From NCBI RefSeq assembly GCF_000504285.1, contig NZ_KI632511.1:6244154-6308153 (forward strand): a stretch of 64,000 nt of DNA, in the 5' to 3' direction. This DNA comes from Actinospica robiniae DSM 44927 (GTDB lineage: Bacteria > Actinomycetota > Actinomycetes > Streptomycetales > Catenulisporaceae). Within the stretch, counting starts at the first letter, position 1, and every line of letters begins with the position of its first letter. The notes under the pieces are model-generated. The model saw only the letters and a program-made list of their open reading frames with translations. It was not told the origin of the DNA and made no database searches. This document shows, piece after piece, positions 1-9,267 of the stretch. The translations under genes were made by a program, and so were the position numbers.

Positions 1-190
1 GGACGACCTGGCGCACGTCTTCGACCGCTTCTACCGTTCCGCCGCGATGCGCGACCGGCCCGGCTCCGGGCTCGGCCTGGCCATCGTGGCCCAGGTCGCC
101 GAGGCGCACGGCGGCACCGTGACCGCGGGCAACGCGGTGCCCGGGCCCGGCGCCGTCTTCACGCTGGCGCTGCCGACGGCGGACCACTGA
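1..190 (+). CDS. Sensor histidine kinase, C-terminal end (partial)
   Basis: This is the last ~62 residues of a histidine kinase whose 5' part lies outside the window; the stop is TGA at 188-190. The visible part belongs to the HATPase_c domain. It has an FDRFYR F-box, then GSGLGLAIV (the G2 box that holds the ATP lid), then an AHGGTV stretch and a terminal FTLALP strand, which is how these kinases normally end. It would be the autophosphorylating half of a two-component system. The response regulator is not visible and is presumably upstream. It converges on the glycosyltransferase at 219-1463. Confidence 0.85.
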   Translation, partial: DDLAHVFDRFYRSAAMRDRPGSGLGLAIVAQVAEAHGGTVTAGNAVPGPGAVFTLALPTADH

Positions 191-218
191 CGTTCATCGG
201 GCGCTGCGGCCCGGTCCG

Positions 219-1463
219 TCAGCGCTGGACGAGATCGAAGAGCCGGTCCCAGCGCTCGCCGATGACCTCGGGGGAGTACCGGGCCACCGATCCGGGCGCG
301 GCCGCGGCCAGCTTCGCGCGCAGTTCGGCGTCGTCCATCAGCCGGCCGAGCTGGTAGCCGAAGGTCTCGGTGTTTCCGGGTGTGACCAGTACGCCGTTGA
401 CCGTGGTCGTGCCGTCGCCGTCGGGCTCGTCGCCGCGCAGGATCTCACGCACGCCCGGGGCGCAGTCGAAGGCGATGCACGGCAGGCCGCACGAGAGCGC
501 CTCCAGCAGCGTCATCGGGAAGCCCTCCGCGCGTGAGGCGCTCAGGAAGAGCGAGCCGCCGAGCAGGGACTCGCGGACCTGATCGGTCGCGCCTTCGAAG
601 ACCACCGAGTCGGCCACGCCCAGCCGGGCCGCTTGAGCCTCGAGCCCGGCCCGGTCCGGCCCGTCGCCGTACAGCCGCAGCCGCCAGTCCGTCTCCGGCC
701 GGGCGAGCACGGCCTGGGCCCACGCCTCGAGCAGCAGGTCGTAGCCCTTCTCCTGGCTCAGCCGGCCGAGTGCGACGCAGGTGTGCGCAGCGGGGTCGGC
801 GCCGCCGGAAGCGGGCAGCGGCAGTGGATTCGCTATGGTCGTGGCGTTGTTCATCCCGCCCGAGACGGTCCAGTCGATCGCGTCCTGCTCGGTCAGCGCG
901 ACGAACCGGGGCAGGTCTCGGTAGAGGGTCTGCACCCGCTTGCCACGGGTGGAGTTCATCGACGCGGAGTAGGACTCGTGGCTCATCCCGATCACCGGGA
1001 TGCCGCGGGTGTCCGCCAGAGCGACCCACTCCATCGCGAGCACCTGCACGCACACCACCACCGCGTTGCGCGGGTCCAGCGGGGCCAGTATCCCGCTCAG
1101 AGCGGCCGCGCCGCGGTGCTGCAGGGCGCTCCAGCGGGCCCGACGCAGCGACACGGCCGGCTGTACCACCCGCTGGTACGGGGAAGGCGGGGCGACAGCC
1201 CGCAGCGGCCGCGGATGCAGCACGCTGGTCTCGTACGGCAGCGGGCCGTCGTGCTCGGCGGCGTAGTCGTGCGGCTTGGCCACCGCGCCCAGGCCGACCA
1301 GCCGCACCCGGTGGCCGCGCGCGGCGAGGATGTCCCCTATCGACCGGGTCCAGCGCTGGGCGCCGCCCGCCTCGTCGATGTTGTTCGCCACGATCACCAC
1401 GTCGCGCGGGGTGGCGGCCCGGGTGCTCGGGCACAGCCCGGCGGCCTCGTCCACGGTCATCAT
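219..1463 (-). CDS. Glycosyltransferase family 4 (GT-B)
   Basis: A 414-residue GT-B glycosyltransferase. The N-terminal domain begins VVIVANNIDEAGGAQR, a typical acceptor-side Rossmann start. The C-terminal domain has GRLSQEKGYDLLLEAW and, further on, SRAEGFPMTLLEALSCGLPCIAFD, which contains the EX7E-like donor site of GT4 enzymes. The ATG overlaps the stop of the upstream GT2-TagF gene by one base (TGATG), so the two are translationally coupled. It probably adds a sugar to the teichoic-acid-like polymer made by its neighbour; donor and acceptor cannot be read from sequence. The reading frame stays open far upstream of 1463, but that part is an Arg/Ala/Pro-rich shadow of the neighbouring gene. 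Confidence 0.88.
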   Translation of the reverse strand: MMTVDEAAGLCPSTRAATPRDVVIVANNIDEAGGAQRWTRSIGDILAARGHRVRLVGLGAVAKPHDYAAEHDGPLPYETSVLHPRPLRAVAPPSPYQRVVQPAVSLRRARWSALQHRGAAALSGILAPLDPRNAVVVCVQVLAMEWVALADTRGIPVIGMSHESYSASMNSTRGKRVQTLYRDLPRFVALTEQDAIDWTVSGGMNNATTIANPLPLPASGGADPAAHTCVALGRLSQEKGYDLLLEAWAQAVLARPETDWRLRLYGDGPDRAGLEAQAARLGVADSVVFEGATDQVRESLLGGSLFLSASRAEGFPMTLLEALSCGLPCIAFDCAPGVREILRGDEPDGDGTTTVNGVLVTPGNTETFGYQLGRLMDDAELRAKLAAAAPGSVARYSPEVIGERWDRLFDLVQR

Positions 1464-4369
1464 CACTTCCCGCCCTTCGCGAAGAAGCGCCGGTAGACCT
1501 GCTCCGCCGCGTCGCCTTGGTCGTATTCGCCGTAGCGCCGGGCGAAGGCGCGCCGGGTCTCGGCGTGGGAGTCCTCCACCGTCAGGGCCTTGATAGACTT
1601 GAAGAAGGCCTCCGGGTCGGTGGAGTAGGGACCCGGCGCCTCGGCCGCGAGATCGAAGTAGGTGCCCCGGTCCCGGGTGTAGTCCGCCTTGTCCGCCGCG
1701 AAGAAGAGCATCGGGCGGTCCAGCAGCGCGTAGTCGAACATGACCGAGGAGAAGTCCGTGACCAGGGCGTCCGAGGCGAGGAAGAGCTCGCTGACATCCG
1801 GGTGGTGCGAGACGTCCTGGACCGCGCCGCGCGCCGCGGGCGGGACCGCGACCGTGTTGAGGTAGTGCGCGCGCACCAGCAGTACGTGGGTGCGGCCGAA
1901 CTCGCGGGCGAAGTCCTCGAAGGAGAAACCCGGCTCGAACCGGCCGCTGCGCTGCCGGAAGGTCGGCGCGTACAACAGCACCGTGCGATCGGCCGGCAGG
2001 TTGAACCGGGCCCGCAGCGCGGCCGAGCGCTCGGCCACCTCCGGGCCGAGCAGGACGTCGTTGCGCGGGTAGCCGGTGCGCAGCGGCTCGGCCCGCATCT
2101 CGAACGCGTCCACCAGGGTCCTGATGTCGTACTCGGAGCGCACCAGGAAGGCGTCGAACCGGCCCACGCCGTGCACCAGGGCCTCGCGCTGCTCGGTCAG
2201 CATCGCGCGCACCTGCGGGGTGTTGACCCCCATGGTCTTCAGGGCCGTGCCGTGCCAGGTCTGGATGTACGTGGTCTGCTTGCGCTTGCCCATCCACTGC
2301 GGGAAGCCCTGGTTGTCCACCCAGAACTCCGCCCGGGCCAGCGCCCAGACGTATCCCCAGGACATCCGTCGGAGCAGGGCCGCTTCCTTGGGGAAGCCGT
2401 TGCCGTTCTCGGCATACGACCAGTACATCTTGCCCGTGTACTCGTGCCGGCGCAGCGCCTGGTAGAGGTACTTCGGGCTGTCGCTGTAGGACAGGCCGAG
2501 GTGCGACTCGAACACCACCGAGCCGCGCTTGACCGGCAGCCGGGCGAACAGCTGGAACGCGCGCCGCTTGACCCGGGTCTGGTTCGCCTTCTGCGCCAGG
2601 CGCATGCCCCGGCGCACCAGCCGCAGCAGCCGGCCGCCGCCGGTGCCGGTGGCGTTGGTCTCGAAGGACGCGTTGACCCTGCGCGCCACGAAGTTGCGCG
2701 CGGACAGCTGCAGGGTGACCACGCCGCGGTGGTTGATCCGCACCGTCCACCGGTCCCCGACCAGCCTGGTCAGCAGCGGGCGGGCCGGCAGCTCGAGCTG
2801 CGCCGCGCCCGGCGGCAGGTCGATCGCGGTGATCCGGGTGGCCATCGTGCCCAGGTCTCCGGCCTTGAGCCGCAACCGGAGCTCGAACATCGGGTCCACC
2901 ACACCCAGCGGCCGGACCGTGCGGCTGACGTCCACCTCGCCGGACCAGCGGATGCGGCTGCCCTCCTGCCGCACCTCGGTCAGCTTCACCCGGTACTTGC
3001 GCACCGCGCGTTGGCCGGGACCGAACTCGAAGTGCGCGCTCAGCGGAACGTCCGCGGGCACGCGGCCGAGCGAGTTGACCGTCTCGCCGGTCAGCCTGAT
3101 CCGCCCGGTCCGCCGGCCCGAGGCGACGACCTCGAGCCCGGTCAGCCGGCTGGCCAGGTTCGACTCGGCCAGCGAGAGCTGGTGGTAGCCGGCCTCGGTC
3201 ACGTCCAGAGCGATCCGGCCGAGCGCGTCGTCCAGGTGTCCGTCGTCGCACCAGTAGACGCGCCCGTCCCGCTCGACCAGGTCGGTGGTGATCCGGGTGC
3301 GGTCGAGCAGGTTCTCGCTGACGGTGACGAGGTTCGGCCAGTCTTCCCGCACCAGCAGGTACGCGCCGGCCACGGCGACCCGGTGCGCGCACTGCGCGAA
3401 GGCCTGCTCCAGCGGCAGGGTGAGCAGATAGTCCCGGAACAGCGCCCGGCACTCCTCGATGTACTCAGGCGTCTGATACGGAAGCTCGCGCAGATAGAGC
3501 ACCAGGTCGTGCTCGATGAACTTGACCGCCTTGGCCAGCCTGATCTCGGCCCGCCCCGCCTCGTCCGGGAAGCCGTCGAGCACCGCGTCCACCCGGCGGT
3601 GGATGCCGATCCGGTCGCGCACGTTGCCGATGTTCGAGCGCTGGTTGGAGATGGACTTGGCCGCCGCCCGGACCATGACCTCCCAGTAGTACACCGGGTT
3701 GGGGATCAGCACGATCCTGCGCGCATTGAGATACGCGGTCGCGGAGAAGAGCAGGTCCTCCCAGTGGAAGCCCTCGGGAAAGCGGATCGCGTGCTCGTTG
3801 AGGAACTCGCGCCGGTAGCACTTGTTGGTCGAGAGCGTGTCGCGAAGCAGGCCGGGCATGTCGGCGACGGAGTCGAGCACCTGGCGCCGGGTGTAGAGGT
3901 CCGGCCACCACGGCACGTCCTCGACGAGTCCGGAGCGGTTGACGTGCCGTCGGATGCAGAGCCCGGAGACGAGGTCCGCGTCGTTCTCCTCGGCGGCCTG
4001 AAGCATGTTCAGGCACGCGTGCCGGTCGAGCACGTCGTCGGAGTCGAGGAACATCACGTAGCGCCCTCGCGCGTGATCGATGCCCGTGTTGCGCGGCTTG
4101 GAGCAGCCGCCGCTGTTCTCCGGCAGCCGGTGGTAGCTCACCCGCGGATCCTGCGCCGCCAGCCGTTCGGCCACCTTCGGGGTGTCATCGCCGGAGTGGT
4201 CGTCGACGATGACCACTTCGACGTTGTGCAGCGTCTGCTCGAGCACCGAGCGCACCGCCGTCGGAAGCCGGGCCGCGTCGTTGTACCCGATGATGACGAC
4301 GGAGAGGTCCGGCGCCTGTACCTCGTTGTGCTCCGGCAAGACTTCCTCACTTGCGCTGTCGGGCGACAT
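1463..4369 (-). CDS. Bifunctional GT2 glycosyltransferase / CDP-glycerol glycerophosphotransferase (TagF-like)
   Basis: A ~968-residue fusion. The N-terminal third is a GT2 domain, with DLSVVIIGYND near residue 20 and a metal-binding FLDSDD near residue 108. The middle is beta-rich with no recognised family. The last ~370 residues are a TagF/TarF-type glycerophosphotransferase, with IQTWHGTALKTMG near residue 705 (conserved catalytic His), LLYAPTFR, and VTDFSSVMFDY near residue 873. It should transfer glycerol-phosphate from CDP-glycerol to a wall polymer at the inner membrane face. I chose the ATG at 4369 because the GT2 fold starts soon after it; upstream in-frame starts (to 4438) add a basic, unstructured stretch. 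It overlaps the GT4 gene by one base. Such GT2-TagF fusions are known in actinobacteria. Confidence 0.88.
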   Translation of the reverse strand: MSPDSASEEVLPEHNEVQAPDLSVVIIGYNDAARLPTAVRSVLEQTLHNVEVVIVDDHSGDDTPKVAERLAAQDPRVSYHRLPENSGGCSKPRNTGIDHARGRYVMFLDSDDVLDRHACLNMLQAAEENDADLVSGLCIRRHVNRSGLVEDVPWWPDLYTRRQVLDSVADMPGLLRDTLSTNKCYRREFLNEHAIRFPEGFHWEDLLFSATAYLNARRIVLIPNPVYYWEVMVRAAAKSISNQRSNIGNVRDRIGIHRRVDAVLDGFPDEAGRAEIRLAKAVKFIEHDLVLYLRELPYQTPEYIEECRALFRDYLLTLPLEQAFAQCAHRVAVAGAYLLVREDWPNLVTVSENLLDRTRITTDLVERDGRVYWCDDGHLDDALGRIALDVTEAGYHQLSLAESNLASRLTGLEVVASGRRTGRIRLTGETVNSLGRVPADVPLSAHFEFGPGQRAVRKYRVKLTEVRQEGSRIRWSGEVDVSRTVRPLGVVDPMFELRLRLKAGDLGTMATRITAIDLPPGAAQLELPARPLLTRLVGDRWTVRINHRGVVTLQLSARNFVARRVNASFETNATGTGGGRLLRLVRRGMRLAQKANQTRVKRRAFQLFARLPVKRGSVVFESHLGLSYSDSPKYLYQALRRHEYTGKMYWSYAENGNGFPKEAALLRRMSWGYVWALARAEFWVDNQGFPQWMGKRKQTTYIQTWHGTALKTMGVNTPQVRAMLTEQREALVHGVGRFDAFLVRSEYDIRTLVDAFEMRAEPLRTGYPRNDVLLGPEVAERSAALRARFNLPADRTVLLYAPTFRQRSGRFEPGFSFEDFAREFGRTHVLLVRAHYLNTVAVPPAARGAVQDVSHHPDVSELFLASDALVTDFSSVMFDYALLDRPMLFFAADKADYTRDRGTYFDLAAEAPGPYSTDPEAFFKSIKALTVEDSHAETRRAFARRYGEYDQGDAAEQVYRRFFAKGGK

Positions 4370-4530
4370 CGTCTGCCGCCCACCGTGCCCGGCCCCCATC
4401 CGGCCTACGCAGGGATGGTATCCGATCGGCCCGCGCACTACGGTTGCTGGCGATACCCGGGGATCCGAGCGGGCACGCTGGTTGGGTGAACCTTAGTTGA
4501 ACGACGGAACGACGCGCTAGGAGAAGTGCA

Positions 4531-6210
4531 TTGCGCACCGCAGCACCCACGGCCGTGCTCACCGGCCCGCAACCCGTGGACGGCGACGGCGTACTGCGCT
4601 CCGCTCTCGCCCGGCTCGGCATAACCGTGGTCACCGCGGACGGACCGGCCGCCACCGCCCGCGCCGTGGCCAGCGCCTCGGCCGGTGGGCGGGTCGCCCT
4701 GGTGGATCCGCGGCTGGCCGCCCACACGCACGCGCTGCGCCTGGCCCTGCTCGACTCGCGTTGGGAGGCCGCGCACGCGCCCGGGGTGCTCAGCGTGTCC
4801 GGCGAGGCCCGCGAGCGCCTGGCCGCGGAGCTGCGCGGGATGCCGGATCTGACGGGGCATCGGGTCGAGGGCGCCTCCCCGGCCGCCCGGCTCACCGCGC
4901 CCCGGCCGCTGCTGGCCGACGATTTCGCCGAGCGGCTCGGCTCCGGCGGCGTCCAGGTGCACGAGACCGCGCTGCCGGATGGCCTGGTCATGCGCCTGGT
5001 CGACGCGCCGCTCTCGGCGCGCAAGGACGTCTACGCGCAGATCGAGTCGGTGGACGACGAGGCGATCCGGCTGCGTCGCGCGGTCAAGAGCGACGACGGT
5101 CTGTTCACCACGTACTGCGTCTCCCCGTGGACCCGGTACCTGGCCCGCTGGTGCGCCCGGCACGGCTGGAGCCCGAACCTGGTCACCACGCTCTCCCTGC
5201 TGGTCGCGCTGGCCGGCGCGGGCGCGGCGATGACCGGTACCCGGGCCGGGTACATCGGCACCGCGGTCGCGCTCTACCTCTCCTTCGCGCTCGACTGCAC
5301 CGACGGGCAGCTGGCCCGCTACGCTCTGCGCTTCTCCCGGATCGGCTCCTGGCTGGACGCGACCTTCGACCGGGCCAAGGAGTACGCCGTCTACGCCGGC
5401 CTCGCCTTCGGCGCGGCCCGCGGCGGCGACCACGGCATCTGGCTGCTGGCCTCGGCGGCCATGGTGCTCCAGACCCTGCGCCACCACATCGACTTCGCCT
5501 ACCACGAGTCGCTACGCCCGGACCCGGGCATAGCCTCGGCCGACGCCCCGGCCAAGCCGGCCGAGGGGCGCGGCCCCGGGTACTGGGCCCGCAAGGTCGT
5601 GATCCTGCCGATCGGCGAGCGCTGGGCCCTGATCGCGCTGCTGACCGCCTTCACCCGGCCGCGGATCGTCTTCGCCACGCTGCTGATCTGGGGCCTGCTG
5701 GCAGCCCTCTACACCACCTTCGGCAGGGTCCTGCGATCGCAGCGGTCGGACCGGCCGCGCTCCGCGGCGGCGATCGACGCCCTGCGCGCGATGTGCGACC
5801 TGCCGCTGGCGATCCGGGCCACCGCGCGCGAGCCGTTCACCGCCCGGCTGGGCTGGCTGGCCCCGCCGCTGATCCAGCTGGTGTCCTACGTCGTGATGAT
5901 CGGCCTGATCTTCGGCGACCGGAAACTCGGCCCGGCCGCGTTCGCGCTGCTGGCCGCGGTGATCTACCACCACTACGACATCGTCTACCGGCTGCGCGCC
6001 GGGGCCGGCCAGATGCCCCGCTGGGTCGCCGTCGCGCTCGGCGGCAACCTCGGCCGCTCGGTGCTCGTGGTCGTGCTCGGCACCGGGCTGACCCACGGCA
6101 ACCCGCTGAGCCTGGCGATCTGGCTGCTCACCGCCTATCTGGCCGTGGTCGCGGTGGCCGAGTCGGTGCGGTTCTGGACCCGTCCGGCCGCCCCGGTGCT
6201 GCCGGACTGA
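4531..6210 (+). CDS. CDP-alcohol phosphatidyltransferase with N- and C-terminal extensions
   Basis: A 559-residue membrane enzyme. A TTG start is chosen because TAGGAGAA lies 7 bases upstream. Residues ~1-190 form a soluble domain of unknown role. The CAPT core follows: DCTDGQLAR, then eight residues, then GSWLDATFD. This matches the complete D-x2-D-G-x2-A-R-x8-G-x3-D-x3-D motif with all four Asp. Several membrane segments surround it and continue in the C-terminal ~200 residues (I recall this architecture as DUF5941 proteins, not verified). CAPT enzymes join a CDP-activated alcohol to a second alcohol. Position beside TagF-like, G1P-dehydrogenase-like and TagGH-like genes suggests a lipid anchor or linkage step for a glycopolymer. 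It is divergent from the TagF-like gene across ~160 bp. Confidence 0.82.
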   Translation: MRTAAPTAVLTGPQPVDGDGVLRSALARLGITVVTADGPAATARAVASASAGGRVALVDPRLAAHTHALRLALLDSRWEAAHAPGVLSVSGEARERLAAELRGMPDLTGHRVEGASPAARLTAPRPLLADDFAERLGSGGVQVHETALPDGLVMRLVDAPLSARKDVYAQIESVDDEAIRLRRAVKSDDGLFTTYCVSPWTRYLARWCARHGWSPNLVTTLSLLVALAGAGAAMTGTRAGYIGTAVALYLSFALDCTDGQLARYALRFSRIGSWLDATFDRAKEYAVYAGLAFGAARGGDHGIWLLASAAMVLQTLRHHIDFAYHESLRPDPGIASADAPAKPAEGRGPGYWARKVVILPIGERWALIALLTAFTRPRIVFATLLIWGLLAALYTTFGRVLRSQRSDRPRSAAAIDALRAMCDLPLAIRATAREPFTARLGWLAPPLIQLVSYVVMIGLIFGDRKLGPAAFALLAAVIYHHYDIVYRLRAGAGQMPRWVAVALGGNLGRSVLVVVLGTGLTHGNPLSLAIWLLTAYLAVVAVAESVRFWTRPAAPVLPD

Positions 6211-6360
6211 GCCGTCTGCCCCCGAGCCGCTCGTCCGGCCTGCCCGGCCGCCGGCTTCTGTGTAGCAATGGGCGTTCATGTTGATTTTTGTTAGAGTGTG
6301 TAGCGCAAGCGTGACAGCGCGGGCGCGAACGGGCGCCACCTTCCCAGTAAGGTCATCGAC

Positions 6361-7347
6361 ATGACGACATGGCTTGTTACCGGCGGGGCCGGATATATCG
6401 GATCGCACGTGACCCGTGCGCTGCTCGCCGCCGGCGAGGGGGTCGTCGTGGTGGACGACCTGTCCACCGGCGGCAAGGACCGGCTGCCGGACGGGGTGGC
6501 GGCCGAGATCGCGAAGGTGCACGACCGCGCCGCTCTCGAGCAGCTGGTCCAGACCCACCGGGTCGGCGGCGTGATCCACATCGCCGCCAAGAAGCGCGTC
6601 GGCGAGTCGGTCGACCGCCCCACCTGGTACTACGAGGAGAACCTGGAGGGCCTGCGCACCCTGCTCGACGTGGCCGTGGCCGCCGGGATCGACAAGTTCG
6701 TCTTCTCCTCCTCCGCCGCCGTCTACGGCGAGGTGGACGTGGACCTGGTCACCGAGCAGACCCCGTGCACGCCGGCGTCCCCCTACGGTGAGACCAAGCT
6801 CGTCGGCGAGTGGATGATCAAGGGCGTCGCCCGCGCCCAGCAGCTGGCCGGCCGCGACTTCGGCTACGCCAACCTGCGCTACTTCAACGTCGCCGGCGCC
6901 GGTGCCCCCGAGCTCGGCGACCCGGTCGCGCTCAACCTCATCCCGATGGTCTTCGAGAAGCTCGAAGCCGGCCAGGCCCCGCTGATCTTCGGCGACGACT
7001 ACGGCACGCCGGACGGCACCTGCATCCGCGACTACATCCACGTCGCCGACCTGGCCGAGGCGCACGTGGCCGCCGCGCTGCGGCTCGGCCGCGACCCGAA
7101 GACGGCGCTCACGCTCAACCTCGGCACCGGCACCGGCGCCTCGGTCAAGGAGGTCATCACCACCATCCTCGACCACACCGGCATCGACCTGCCCCCGGTC
7201 ATCGTCCCGCGCCGTCCCGGCGACCCGGACCGCCTGGTCGCCTCGGCCGAACGCGCCCGCGAGGAGCTCGGCTGGAGCGCCACCCGCGACCTGGCCGAGA
7301 TGATCTCCTCCGCCTGGACCGGCTGGCGTCACCGGCACGACACCTGA
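6361..7347 (+). CDS. galE: UDP-glucose 4-epimerase
   Basis: A 328-residue extended SDR, the usual GalE length. The N-terminus has the NAD-binding GGAGYIGSH. The catalytic triad region reads SSSAAVYG followed by PYGETK, which carries the YxxxK pair. NLRYFNVAGA and CIRDYIHVADLAEAH are GalE signatures. It interconverts UDP-glucose and UDP-galactose in the cytoplasm. Lying inside the glycopolymer cluster, it probably supplies UDP-galactose for decoration of the polymer. The ~150 bp upstream is locally AT-richer (around 6262-6300) and is the likely promoter region, but I cannot assign firm -35/-10 boxes. Confidence 0.93.
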   Translation: MTTWLVTGGAGYIGSHVTRALLAAGEGVVVVDDLSTGGKDRLPDGVAAEIAKVHDRAALEQLVQTHRVGGVIHIAAKKRVGESVDRPTWYYEENLEGLRTLLDVAVAAGIDKFVFSSSAAVYGEVDVDLVTEQTPCTPASPYGETKLVGEWMIKGVARAQQLAGRDFGYANLRYFNVAGAGAPELGDPVALNLIPMVFEKLEAGQAPLIFGDDYGTPDGTCIRDYIHVADLAEAHVAAALRLGRDPKTALTLNLGTGTGASVKEVITTILDHTGIDLPPVIVPRRPGDPDRLVASAERAREELGWSATRDLAEMISSAWTGWRHRHDT

Positions 7348-7414
7348 GGTAACGAGGGGGGAACGGGGCTCGGCCGTGTATCTACCGGGCGGTTAAGCCG
7401 ATAAGCTGTCGGCC

Positions 7415-8197
7415 ATGATCGGACTGATCCTCGCCGCCGGCGCCGGCCGCCGCCTGCTCCCCTACACCGAAACGCTGCCCAAGGCCCTGGTGCCGGTGGA
7501 TGAGGAGCGCGGCCTGACCGTGCTCGACCTGACCCTGGCGAACTTCGCCGAGGTGGGCCTGACCGAGGCCGCGATCGTGGTCGGCTACCGGGCCGAGGCC
7601 GTGCAGGCCCGCCACGCCGAGCTCGAAGAGCGCTACGGACTGCGGATCGAGCTGGTCTTCAACGACAAGGCCGAGGAGTGGAACAACGCGTACTCGCTGT
7701 GGTGCGCGCGCGACCTGTTCAAGCAGGGCGTGATCCTGGCCAACGGCGACACCGTGCACCCGGTCTCGGTCGAGCGCACCCTGCTCGCCGCCCACGAGCG
7801 CGACCCGCAGGCCCGCGTCCTGCTCGCCCTCGACGACGTCAAGTCGCTGGCGGACGAGGAGATGAAGGTGATCGGCTCGGCCGCCGAGGGCGTTCGGCGT
7901 ATCACGAAGCTGATGGACCCGGCCGCCGCGGCCGGCGAGTACATCGGCGTCACGCTCATCACGCCGGAGGCCGCCGAGCCGCTGGCCGACGCGTTGCGCG
8001 CCACCTTCGAGCGCGACCCGCAGCTCTACTACGAGGACGGCTACCAGGAGCTGGTGGACCGCGGCTTCCGGGTCGACCTCGCCCCCATCGGCAAGATCGA
8101 CTGGGTCGAGGTGGACAACCACGACGACCTGGCCAAGGCGCGCGCCATCCTCGCCGCCCGCGCCGCGGCCGAGGCCGCGTCGGCCCCGGGCGCCTGA
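7415..8197 (+). CDS. Sugar-phosphate/polyol-phosphate nucleotidyltransferase (LicC/IPCT-like)
   Basis: A 260-residue nucleotidyltransferase. The N-terminus GLILAAGAGRRLLPYT and following PKALVPV are the nucleotide-binding signature. WNNAYSLW and the terminal IDWVEVDNHDDLAKAR are typical of LicC-like phosphocholine and inositol-phosphate cytidylyltransferases rather than hexose-1-phosphate enzymes. Its stop overlaps the start of the glycerol-1-phosphate-dehydrogenase-like gene (TGATG), so product and substrate may be linked. Inference: it could activate glycerol-1-phosphate or a related polyol-phosphate to its CDP form for the TagF-like polymerase or the CAPT enzymes. No TagD-type (HxGH) cytidylyltransferase is visible in the window. 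Confidence 0.82.
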   Translation: MIGLILAAGAGRRLLPYTETLPKALVPVDEERGLTVLDLTLANFAEVGLTEAAIVVGYRAEAVQARHAELEERYGLRIELVFNDKAEEWNNAYSLWCARDLFKQGVILANGDTVHPVSVERTLLAAHERDPQARVLLALDDVKSLADEEMKVIGSAAEGVRRITKLMDPAAAAGEYIGVTLITPEAAEPLADALRATFERDPQLYYEDGYQELVDRGFRVDLAPIGKIDWVEVDNHDDLAKARAILAARAAAEAASAPGA

Positions 8198-9267
8198 TGG
8201 CCGTCCTCAGCCGGCTGATCCAGGCTCCGGCTGCGGTGCGGATCGGCTCCGGAGTCGCCTCCGAGCTGCCGACCGTCCTGGCCGATCAGCGCATCTCCGT
8301 CTCCGGCAAGCTCGCCCTGGCGGTCAGCGAGGGCTCCGGGGTGCGGCTGCGCCAGCGGCTGAGCGCCGACCTGCCCGGAGACGTCGGCTGGTTCACCGTC
8401 AGCCGGGCCAGCCTGGACGCCGCGGTCGACCTGGCCGACCAGATCCGCGGAGCCGGGGCCGGGTACGACACGCTCGTCGCCGTCGGCGGCGGCAAGGTCA
8501 TCGACGCCGCCAAGTACGCCGCGGCCCGGCTCGGCCTGCCGCTGGTCGCCGTCGCCACCAACCTCGCCCACGACGGCATCTGCTCCCCGGTCGCGACCCT
8601 GCAGAACGACGCGGGCACCGGCTCCTACGGCGTGCCCAGCCCGATCGGCGTGCTCGTCGACCTCGACCTGGTCCGCGAGGCGCCGGCCCGGTTCGTGCGC
8701 TCCGGCATCGGCGAGGCCCTGTCCAACCTCTCCGCCCTGGCCGACTGGGAGCTGTCCCACCGCGAGACCGGCGAGCAGGTCGACGGCTTGGCCGCGGCGA
8801 TGGCCCGCACCGCCGCCGAGGCCGTGCTGCGCCAGCCCGGCACCATCGCGGACGAGGGCTTCCTGGCCGTGCTCGCGGACGCGCTCGTGCTCTCCGGCCA
8901 GGCCATGACCGTCTGCGGCACCAGCCGGCCCAGCTCCGGCGCCTGCCACGAGATCAGCCACGCGATAGACCAGCTCTACCCGCGGCTGTCCACCCAGCAC
9001 GGCGAGCAGTGCGGCGTCGGCGCGACCTTCGCCACGCACCTGCGCGGCGACGCCGAGCGCGCGGCCGACATGGCCCGGGTACTGACGCACCATGAACTCC
9101 CGGTTACCCCCGGGGATCTAGGACTTGGTATCGATCAGTTCGTCGAAGCGGTAGCCTACGCGCCGCGGACTAGACCAGGTAGGTACACCATTCTGGAGCA
9201 CCTGGATCTCAGCCCGGACGAGATCCACGACGCGGTGAAGGACTATGTCGCTACCTACGCTCGATGA
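8197..9267 (+). CDS. Iron-containing alcohol dehydrogenase family, glycerol-1-phosphate dehydrogenase-like
   Basis: A 356-residue protein of the class that includes archaeal sn-glycerol-1-phosphate dehydrogenase (EgsA) and bacterial AraM. VAVGGGKVIDAAKYAA is the NAD(P)-binding loop, with AHDGICSPVA after it. GACHEISHAID and a later HGEQCGVG supply the metal-binding His residues. The start is set by the TGATG overlap with the upstream nucleotidyltransferase, and its end overlaps the next CAPT gene by 23 bp. The expected reaction is reduction of dihydroxyacetone phosphate to sn-glycerol-1-phosphate, the opposite stereoisomer to normal bacterial glycerol-3-phosphate. Activity and stereochemistry are inferred from family only. 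A few residues near the C-terminus could vary without affecting this call. Confidence 0.85.
   Translation: MAVLSRLIQAPAAVRIGSGVASELPTVLADQRISVSGKLALAVSEGSGVRLRQRLSADLPGDVGWFTVSRASLDAAVDLADQIRGAGAGYDTLVAVGGGKVIDAAKYAAARLGLPLVAVATNLAHDGICSPVATLQNDAGTGSYGVPSPIGVLVDLDLVREAPARFVRSGIGEALSNLSALADWELSHRETGEQVDGLAAAMARTAAEAVLRQPGTIADEGFLAVLADALVLSGQAMTVCGTSRPSSGACHEISHAIDQLYPRLSTQHGEQCGVGATFATHLRGDAERAADMARVLTHHELPVTPGDLGLGIDQFVEAVAYAPRTRPGRYTILEHLDLSPDEIHDAVKDYVATYAR

Noticed and set aside
1464-3452. Minus-strand extension upstream of the GT4 gene
   Set aside because: It is an Arg/Pro/Ala-rich out-of-frame reading of the GT2-TagF gene. The real gene starts at 1463, where ATG overlaps the upstream stop.
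533-4489. Very long plus-strand open frame
   Set aside because: It is a shadow of the minus-strand glycosyltransferase genes; high GC removes stops and the translation is low-complexity.
6361-7338. Minus-strand Gly/Asp/Val-rich frame over galE
   Set aside because: It covers an unambiguous galE gene and has no family features.
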